Made by a program: the position numbers and the translations under genes. A stretch of 11,761 nt of DNA from Phoronis ovalis (taxonomy: Eukaryota; Phoronida; Phoronidae): the NCBI GenBank assembly GCA_028565635.1, contig JAOXYB010050491.1, forward strand, positions 1 to 11,761, in the 5' to 3' direction. Numbering within the stretch: position 1 is the stretch's first letter; each line of letters opens with the position of its first letter. The notes beneath the pieces are model-generated. The model did not search any database, had not been told where the DNA came from, and saw only the letters and a list, made by a program, of their open reading frames with translations. This document shows, piece by piece, positions 1 to 9,300 of this stretch.

Positions 1-217
1 AGTCACTTTGAATAAGAGTACCCCACCAAAACAGTCATAAACCAGATTATAATGCATGATGTATTCTATTCTGTTCTGATCCAATAATGTTAAAAAAATA
101 TAATCCTACACATTGGATGGGCATTAGACATGACAAATGTCTTGTTTGGTTAGCACACAATTTTCTGTTGTTATTAGCATACATTTTTCGGCTATTAAGG
201 TCTTTTAATTTTTCAAG
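1..217 (+). other. Partial upstream intron
   Basis: This AT-rich stretch ends in a pyrimidine tract and AG at 216-217, the acceptor of the first visible exon. I see no coding sequence that matches the family in it, so it is taken as the 3' part of the intron that separates the GRAM core exon from its last exon. Confidence 0.7.
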
Positions 218-393
218 CTTATGAAGATAGGATTTGATGAAGAAGTGGGTACGGAAAACGTGGAAACATTTCGTAAAGTCGTTCACAGGATACGGAATCC
301 ACACAGCGTACTCCACACATTTGCATTCACAGGAGCCCTTGTTGTACCTGCCTTGCCAGCTCATAAGGGTAAAGAAAAACAAGGCACCCTCAA
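218..393 (+). CDS. Sbf: Sbf exon 1 of window: C-terminal end of the GRAM (PH-GRAM) domain
   Basis: Encodes residues 1-58 and two bases of codon 59. It begins [11 protein letters not shown] and continues [11 protein letters not shown], matching the last helix of the GRAM domain of human SBF1 (LLKMAFDEEVG, then FRKQLHKLRYP). It then runs into a Lys-rich linker. The GRAM domain of myotubularins is a PH-like fold that binds phosphoinositides. The acceptor is AG at 216-217 and the donor is GTAGGC at 394. A read that continues past the donor meets an in-frame stop at 395-397, so the exon must end here. It ends in phase 2. Confidence 0.93.
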
Positions 394-3300
394 GTAGGCT
401 ACTATATAATACATGATATATAATACATACTATATAATTTGTGTTTAACAAAATCCTTGTTTATATACGGTGTTCTGTTATTTTTGTGTGGTGTTTAAGT
501 TGAATAGTAACTATGATATAGAACAATGCTATCGTATGCATATTGAATACACTGCATACATTAAAGAAGTTTTCAAAATCAAACTTGCGTGAAAGAGCAG
601 AATAGTAATATTATAATGTTTTCAGAAGTAAAGCTAGTAAGGCACGTATATATAGAGGACATATGATTTTATTGGCTATATAATACTATCTCAAGGCATT
701 TTGAAGCTTTAGAATATGTAAAGTACTGAAAGTTGACCTTTATCAAAATATGCTCCTCAAATATTACGGTTAAGTTTAATCAATTTTACAAGAAAGAAAA
801 TTTTGCAAACCAAGTTTTAGATACCTATGCGACTGCTTCGGCAATGCTAGCGACATCTGGCGAACATGCATTAACAAGTATTAGTTATTAATTCATAGCT
901 ATTTAACTTTAACTGTATAGGAACTTTTACCAGAACAGAATGAATGTTGTTTTCAATAATATATTTATTTACAGGGGATTTGCCAAGAAAACTCTAGTCA
1001 GAACGGCCAGGAAAGCTGGTCTCATGCCACCAAAACAGCAGAGGAAACACAAATATGTTTTACCGACGCCACCCATGGCTCGAAAGAGTGTGTCATCAGA
1101 TAGATTGTCTGTGGATAGTTTTGACAGTATGAGTCGACCAACAAGTGGTGTGTATGACGAAGATCAATTATCTAGTAAGTCATCTGGTTTAAAGTGGTGG
1201 TACATGCACATTGAACTAACATTGCAGTGTCCGGCTTTTCTAATACTCAGTTGAAGTGGTTAGATTACTGGCTGTTGAAAGCTGTCTTGTCTATGTTACT
1301 AGCTTATCTACTACTCAATTTAACTGTGTTAGTTATTGGTTGTTTAAGGTTGTCGAATTGTGGTGTCTGGCTCTTCTTACTCAGTTCAACCGGTTTGGTG
1401 ACTGACTGTTAAAGGTGTCTTTCATTTCCATACTCCATGCAGCTAGCTATGTTATTGGCTGTTACAGAATGGCTTGTTTATAAATTATTAGTTCACTGTA
1501 TTAGGTTGTCTGTGTAGGGGACCAGTATTGTTGGTTTGCATTAGAATTCTACAGTTACTCGCTGCTAAAGGCTGTCATATAATTGCATAAAACTTGATAA
1601 ATTGGGAAAGTGTCACTGAATTTAATGCTATAAAATTAAGGTTTTAGTGCAGAATGTGTATTCTGATAATGTTCTGCTGAGTGAATTAACATTAGTTACA
1701 TGCTTAATTATGTGTGGTTGGGTATGGAGCTGTTGTATTAACTCTTTTAAACAACTCGTATATGGATGGGGCAAAAAACAAGGTAACGGGAAATAATTTC
1801 TTGCCTCATTTGAAAACTTGCACACATTTACAAAGTTTGCATTGTGAAGTTTCATTTTATTTGAAAAACGCTGAACAACAAACGTTATGCATTTTGAGCA
1901 GATAATAGAAAGAATGAAAACTTATATGTTTCTGGTACATATTCATTTCAGATTATGGTACCGGCACTACTGTACAGTTTAGCTTAGAATTAGAAGATAC
2001 TAGTAGTGGTAAATCCTTGTATGGTGTGTGATCCTTGTGTTGTCGCCACCCGTCATAGTTTATTTTTAGGAATGTAACATGTTACTGTCATGTGTGTGTG
2101 TTATGCCTTGAAGCATTTATCCAGTAGAGGTTTTGTCTAGTGTTATTTTTGCCTGTCTATTAACGTTTTATTTGTGTGTTGTGGCGCCATCAACATTAAT
2201 AGAAAATGATGGCTGCTTGGCATGACATGCTCATGTGATACATAGATTGTCGAGAATTATGATAGTTGTGAATTTCAAACAGATTTGTGTGTAATTCATG
2301 TATGAATTCTTTGTCTGGTTACAGTGTTTGACCCATATGTGTGGTACGATGTATTTCCGCGTATGCATGTTTCCAAGAAGAGAGGTATGTTTGACTGTTC
2401 CGGTCTATACTACGTTAATCATATTTAGAATATGTGTTTAACAATATGGCATACACTACTTCGAAATTGCTCATGTATGCTTTCTTTTATGAAATTAATT
2501 ATGCATTGTACTTGGAAAGCACTATAGACCATGGTACTTGAGTCCAGTTCTTTAGAGTCTGGGAAGATTTTTAAGGTTTTTATGTCGTATAATTGCTTTT
2601 TTGGATTGAAGAATGTTGGGTGTGATTTGCATATTAACTGTAGTATATCTGTAGTTGATATGTATGAGGGATAATGACCTGCAGACCGTACAATATGTTT
2701 TGAGTACCAGGTATTTAAACCGTGTAGTGTTGAGTTGTTTCAAGTTTTGCTGTCTTTTGCCGTACCTTATCCATGTGCTTTCTGATTGCGTAAAGCTGTT
2801 GTGAAAGTTGTAACTCTAGAATGTATTATGTGCTAGCTGTACTAGCTACACATAGCATAATTAATTTAAAGTACAATGTGCATGTTAGCCACGAAACCAG
2901 ATGACTTTTTAGGATGACAACAGCCGAATTCTAATACAGTTATGTGCATTTTACAAAAATAATTGTTAGTAGTTGAATAGATTCTGTTCTAAAACAGAGA
3001 GTCAGTGTGGTATTAAAGATGCAGTAAAACTACGCTGTCTTACAATTCTATGTAAAGACTGACATGTGCTTCTGCGTTTTATTTTTCGTGCATGAGCTCT
3101 CAACTATTTAGTGCGACTTGAACAAGTTTTGCTGATAATAGATACTGGCCACATGTATCTTAAAGCATGGCTGTGATAGCAACTATTGTTTTTGCTCACA
3201 TCTTGATATATTCAGTTAGCTAACATTATAGCAATTTAAGATTAATTTTATTTTACTTATTTTATTGCTTCATGCCTATAAGTTTATATCTAAAGGGTCA

Positions 3301-6300
3301 TAAGATTATATGTAAATGATGGATGTATGAGACTTGCTAGAAGTATACATATTTCCAGCTGAAAACATATCATGTGTTGGTGATATAGTGATAACTTCAT
3401 TTTTGCATTCAGTAATTGATGAAGCTGAAATTGCTGTCTCATTTGCCACTGATGCCAAAAGCTTAGAACGTCTTGCTGAGAAACCTAGCTACCGTGATTA
3501 TCAAAGACTAGGACTGGGGACGTTAGGTAATTCAACGTCACGTAATCGTTGTGAGCCATTTAGGATATCAACCGTAAATGCAAGCTATTCTGTGTGTCGG
3601 AGGTAAGTAGTTAGAGAGCTATAATACACCACAGTTAGTGCTAACTTCTATCTATAAGCTGTTTTGCATAATTACATCCTTTGCCAATTTTCCTTAAACT
3701 GGAACAGTATCTCAAATATAATATCATACATTTTAAAGTCCAGTGTTCTCCCCAAAAAACTGATATACATTTGATTTTAGGGATTATATTGGCCTTATAT
3801 GAAATCCCTAGGCTTGTACAGTCAACTTGCTGGTAATCTAGAATACAGTGGTTTAGCGCGCATGTCCTTATGATATAACTGATTACTGTGGAAATTTGTT
3901 TTAGATCACTGTATTTATTACTACTATCTTCACCTGGAGCTGTAACTCATGCTATGTATAATCAAATTTTGTTAACTTTGGTTGATGAGATGTTTGTCTG
4001 TCTGTTATAGTTATCCCGCTTTGCTGTGTGTCCCTCAGTCAGTAAATGATGATAGCATTAGAAAGTTTGCCAGGAGTCATAGGCAATACAGGTTAGTGAG
4101 TTCTCTTAAATACGCATATTTTAATAAAGTTACATTTTATTTTGGGTAGTAATGACTATATTGACCAATCTACTGCCAGGGCAACTGGTTTAAAAAAATT
4201 AGTAAACTTCTGCTTCTTAAACAATTGAAGAATCCTTGCGCCACAAACCTGTCATTAATTTAATGATAGCTACAGTAAGTACATACTTCTGTTGTAAGTT
4301 GTGATCTCAGCTACAGTGAATAAATAAGTGGCTTTTGTGATAAGTCATTTGAGATAGTTTTAAGAAATGTTAGTGATATTCTTGCAATTATATTTTCCAT
4401 GCAAGGTTGGAATTTAGTCGAACTATAATATTTTTTTTTTCAGATTTCCAGTTGTGAGTTGGAGGCATCCTCGTAACAAAGCCATATTATTACGGGCCAG
4501 TGGTTTTCACAGTAAAGGTGTAATGGGCATGTTAAAGAGCCACCACAACAATCCAACACGTAAGTTCATTTCTCTACCACAACTAACAATAGACTTAGAA
4601 ACTGTGGCGACAGGTCGCAATTGTCATGCATATTGCATGTGCAAAAGCTCAATAGCCAGTGACATGTTCTTAAAACATCGATATTTTGGAAGTCAGCAGG
4701 TACCAAGCGAAACATTTTAGATTGAGAAAATGGGATTAGAAGTGGTTGTATCTATTGGGAATTTTGTTTCGAACTTAGTTTTCTAAATTTGTTGGTTTTT
4801 TTACAGCCAGCAGTAGTGGAGAAACAATGTCGACCAGCATAGAGCAAGAAAAATACTTTCACGCCATTGTGACATCAACACCCCTTGGTAATCAACTAAG
4901 CCCTGGGTTCCGTGGCTCCATGACAAGTCTTAACTCTCTCATGCTCTCAGCTGGCAGCATGGATGTTTTCCAATCTATGCCCCATACCCCTACTACCCCG
5001 CGTAGAAACCCACTCTCGCGTGCTGTTAATACTTTGAGAAGCAGCGGAGGAAAGGCTAAGTGTAAGCATAGCATGCAGATCTACATTTCATATTTCTCCC
5101 TTTGATAATGTGTCTGGCATTCTTGTCACCTGTTGACTGTTTTGCAGACTTTTCTAATTCCAGCTCGCTTTGTAACTGATTGTTTATTTTGTGATAAGCA
5201 AATCAATCACATAAGTCCTTATTTTGTGGATAAAAAAAAATGCCTCATTTATAGTCTTGAAGTAAATGTTTGGCTGCTTTATGAAGTTAGATTAGCCATT
5301 ATTTGTTCTAGTCTACTAGGAATGTTCATTGAACTGAAAACAAAGATATTTTCATTGATTTCTTAGTTTTAAAAAAATGATTTAATGGCCCTAGTAAGTC
5401 TTCATATTATTAAAGCAAGATTTTGTATTAATTGGTATATGCTATGTCTGGACTTGGTGGAAAGTTTCGCTAATATGGCAGTGCAATTTTGTTATGCAGT
5501 TGTTATCATTTTGTACACCAGATATACATGTAGTCATACAGCCTATGATTCTGTAAAGTTCATATGTACATGTAGTTACATTTACTCAACAAGCAGAAAA
5601 CAAACTTTACAGCAAAGACTTAGCTTGTAAACTTAAGTTGATATAATTTTTAATAGTTGAAACTGTATTTAAACTTTTTATATTTCTGATCAAATATTCA
5701 TGGATGGATGTTAGAACATGCGACTTCATTGACAAACTTATGTTGCACTGCCATATTGACACTAACTCTTAATTTGGATATTAGTTCTCTATAGATGTGG
5801 TATGATAAAACTTATTTAGAATTTCTTTTATAACCCGATTTCAATAAAAGTGCAAAGTACTGAATTTCTTTAAATTCAAAGCTATTCTATGCTTTGTGAA
5901 CAGTATTTCTAAACATGTGAAAAATTTCAGCTAAAACACCTTTTTAGACTAATAAAATACTGCCAAAATTTACGGTTGGGGTTATCAATTAATTTACAGG
6001 GATCCTGCTTCTGTAAATAGGCTGTGGAAAATAAAGATTGCATTGCATTAGGTGTTTAATTTTAATGACGTCTTCTACAGAAGTTTTATCATGCCTTGGT
6101 GGAAGTGTAAATAACTTCAAAACGTACAGTATGGTGAAGTGTTACTGTACTGTTGAGTATTGGGGAATGTGCTCTGGTTTACACTAACAAGTTGCAGTTA
6201 TCAGTGACTGTAGATATGCATACTACTAACACCTTGATCACAGTACATGTCAGCTGATGTATGTCAACACAACAGTTTATAAACTTGATTCACTACATCA

Positions 6301-9300
6301 CTTAAAACTAAGAGTAATGTCAATCATGAAAAACACAGTGCACTAGTTTGTCTCGCTCGTCATCTTACCCCTCTTAATTGATGGCTGTACGTTGTCTGGG
6401 TAGAGGAAATCCTTGCTTCACAGCTTTTTCATTACCAATTATGTGTTCTGCCTAAAGAGCATGTGCTGTGTAATCTTGAATGTGTTGAATATTGTTCAAC
6501 TTATATTGTATTCCTTTGAATGTAATGTATCAATTTTAGTTGCTTATTCTTGTATCATATGCATGCTATGTTTGCACACACCTTGTCCTTATCCCTTCTC
6601 AGCTACAGAGCAGGCAAGTCTTTATTTATGATTTCATTAAGGAGGTAAAATCCCATCATTTGACTTATTTTAGTTTATACTTTAGCATAGATGATCACCA
6701 GCATTTAAATTTGAAGAATATTAGTTTTAATTTTATTTGGTTTTGCTGGGTACTTCCTAGATTTGTCATGGAATAGCCAAGGGTTACCAGGTTTGAAATT
6801 AGCTGTTCAGTAGTTATGTATGCTGTGACTAGATAGCAAATATGTTGACTCTTTTTTTTTAAGTTTTCCTTTACACGGGATACTTCTGCTGTCTGTCCTA
6901 TATGTCAGAGTTTTTTAACCTCATATTTCATTGCATATTGCAAAATTGTATTCACTTTGGCTTTACTAATTTAGTAATTTTAAAAATTCATGTTAAATAG
7001 CCACCAGAATTATTCACAACAATGCACCACCTACATACAGTTCATTTGGATTATTAAACAGCTTAATAAACAAATGAACTGAGCGATTAGCATTACTAAT
7101 GTGTTTAGAGGATTTTGAGCAGTGGTTCAAAAAACTGTGACATAGACCTTAGTAAGAGATGATAGTAGCAGATAAAACTAATAGTATCCATTTTGCGTAA
7201 ACTCTTTGTTATTATTATAATTAATCATTATGTTTTCTAGCTTTCTTACTATAAATTTGAATCTGTCACTTTTTTTAAAAATTGCTTTGTTTAAAATTAA
7301 TGAACTCTTGTCTTCGAAATTTTTGTTCTTCTTTTAAAAGCGAAACCAATTATATGAGCTAGGGAACTGAAAATTAGAACTTACATTCAAAGCTTGAATG
7401 TCCTACCATTTTCATTAGCAGTGGCACCTTTTATACAGATGAAGGCAAAAGCTTTAAACGGAATCTTAATTTTCTGTTTCATGCAGTTGTCAAAATTAAA
7501 TAAGTTAGTTTTGAACTTCGATGGAACAGAATGAATCATTATGGAGTTATTATGATTACCGGCATACTATTTCATAAAATTGAATTACATACATTGTATA
7601 AAATTGAAGGCAAGAGTTTATGAGCATGTTTTGCTTTGAATTCTACACTCGGCAGTTCTGTAGTTTGCGTTCACTCCCCTCTGCTCTCTAGATGACAAGC
7701 CTGGCACACTCTCACAACTTCCAGTTGTAAGACGTTCATTCCGTTCCAAGACAAATCATAACAGCCTTGACAAGCTGAACAATCACGTGAGATCAAGCAT
7801 GGGCAAGGGAAGCCGACGTATGTATAGAACGTGCATAACAAATAGTCATAATGGTTCAGATCCAATCATGCTCTGTGAAACTAACGCAACATGCAACTGT
7901 TGACATGCTGAATGGTAGTAAATGCATCCAGAACTTTTGTTTTGAAACATGTTGTTAAAATGATGCTTGGTTTTTATAATGCAGTGTAAAGTGGTTAAAA
8001 TTATAATTATCATTTGAAATCGTGACTAAATCACAATTTTTTAGTATAGCAGCATTTCTGTCTTAGGGTTAAAATATGTCATTTTAATTTCAAATAATAG
8101 TGTATTGTGTTAGTGGAATACGCATGTGCAACTATGCATCCTGTGAAAAACTATATTTATTTAGTAGTAGTAAAGTATAATGGAATGCACAGTCTTAGTG
8201 TCACTGATATTCAATTGGTTGTTGCTGGCTTTGTATGTTGCTGCATTCTCAAGCAACCAATGGCTCATCAGAACTGGAGTTGTAAATCAGTTTTTTGAAT
8301 ATTATTGTATCTGTTGCAGCTTTAGGTCGTCTCAGTACAGCTCTTCGAGACAGCAAGAGAGGCTCACTAAACACAGATACTAATCAGGTTTCAGTTAGAA
8401 GCTCAACCATGATTGAAACGACAGAAAATGGTCACGAGTATCCAGCTCAGCCTCTGAATAAGGCAGCTTTGTATGTTTTGGGAGAAAAAGCTCAAATTAA
8501 GGTAGCTTATTTTAAAATGCTTGGTGGTAAATAGCATTATTTTGTGAGTGAATTTTTCATTCAAACAAATTATGTTGGAAGTTGGTTAATGCTATTCAGG
8601 TGTATCTGATCTTTTGATATAGAATCTTCATCTTCTTGCGCAGTTTTCTTTTATTGGGTTCTTCTACTTAGAAGCCATTTTAGTAAAAACTGGCACACGA
8701 TTGGAATATCAGTGCTGTAGCATCCGTTGTTTTGGAAATGTTTATGTATTGTTTTCTGAGATTTCTTTAATTTTTTTAGAACATTAAACTCGATTCATTT
8801 CCTAAGTGCGAGTTCATACCCGTTGACTTCTATGAAGTACGGCATGTCAAAGCGAGTTTTAAGAAGCTGATGCGAGCATGTGTACCAAGTGCCTCCATTG
8901 TGGACCCTGAACAGTCTTTCTACAAGACTATCGAGGATTCAGAATGGTTACCACAGGTATGCAACCTTAGTTATAGAGCACTCTGTAGATTTACCATAAC
9001 ATACCAGTATGGAAAAATATGAATTTTGACTGATGTTCTGAGCAATCAGTGAAGACTATTCGCATCAAAAGAATAACATGGCTCTGTGAAGTCTTCCATC
9101 TGCTTATCCTGTTTTTATGTATTTGGCAATTTAAAAGTAATATATTATGGTGTATCTCACAAGTATTGTTTATGTATTACAGTTGCAGAACATTCTTCAG
9201 TTGGCAGGAGCAGTCGTAGATTTAATGGACCTCCAGGGCTCGTCTGTCATGGTCTGCCTGGAAGATGGCTGGGATATTACCACGCAAGTATGGCTTTTGT

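Larger units (their letters stand above)
5062..7691 (+). other. Intron 8, the largest in the window (2630 bp)
   Basis: AT-rich, phase 1, GTAAGC to CTCTCTAG. I searched both strands for coding blocks of the Sbf family or any other gene and found none. The open frames are short, hydrophobic or Cys/Tyr-rich as expected of AT-rich non-coding DNA. It holds a good hairpin at 7038-7081, a small palindrome at 7383-7401 and a decoy acceptor at 6601. A regulatory role such as an enhancer is possible for the longest intron but nothing in the bases proves it. Confidence 0.8.

Noticed and set aside
47-451. 134-residue minus-strand open frame
   Set aside because: It is the antisense of exon 1 and flanking intron. 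The plus strand encodes the conserved GRAM end, and the minus product is a Cys/Tyr/His-rich string with no recognisable family.
1227-1412. Leu-rich plus-strand open frame that looks like a membrane peptide
   Set aside because: It is a reading of the T-rich degenerate tandem repeat in intron 2. It has no splice link to the gene and its hydrophobicity follows from base composition.
2821-2860. Hairpin at 2827-2854 considered as a tRNA arm or microRNA
   Set aside because: It has no cloverleaf, no B box and only 11 base pairs, so no RNA gene is called.
5060-5061. GT at 5060 as the exon 8 donor
   Set aside because: It would leave phase 2 and break the frame with exon 9. The GTAAGC two bases later keeps phase 1.
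5133-5630. Consecutive open frames in intron 8, possible nested gene
   Set aside because: They are short, in different frames, hydrophobic or Cys-rich from AT-rich DNA, and lack any known domain or promoter.
6575-6619. Pyrimidine tract and AG at 6601, then CAG|GCAAGT 11 bases later, resembling a micro-exon with a GC donor
   Set aside because: The block would be 11 nt and break the frame between exons 8 and 9, which join cleanly without it. It is kept only as a decoy.
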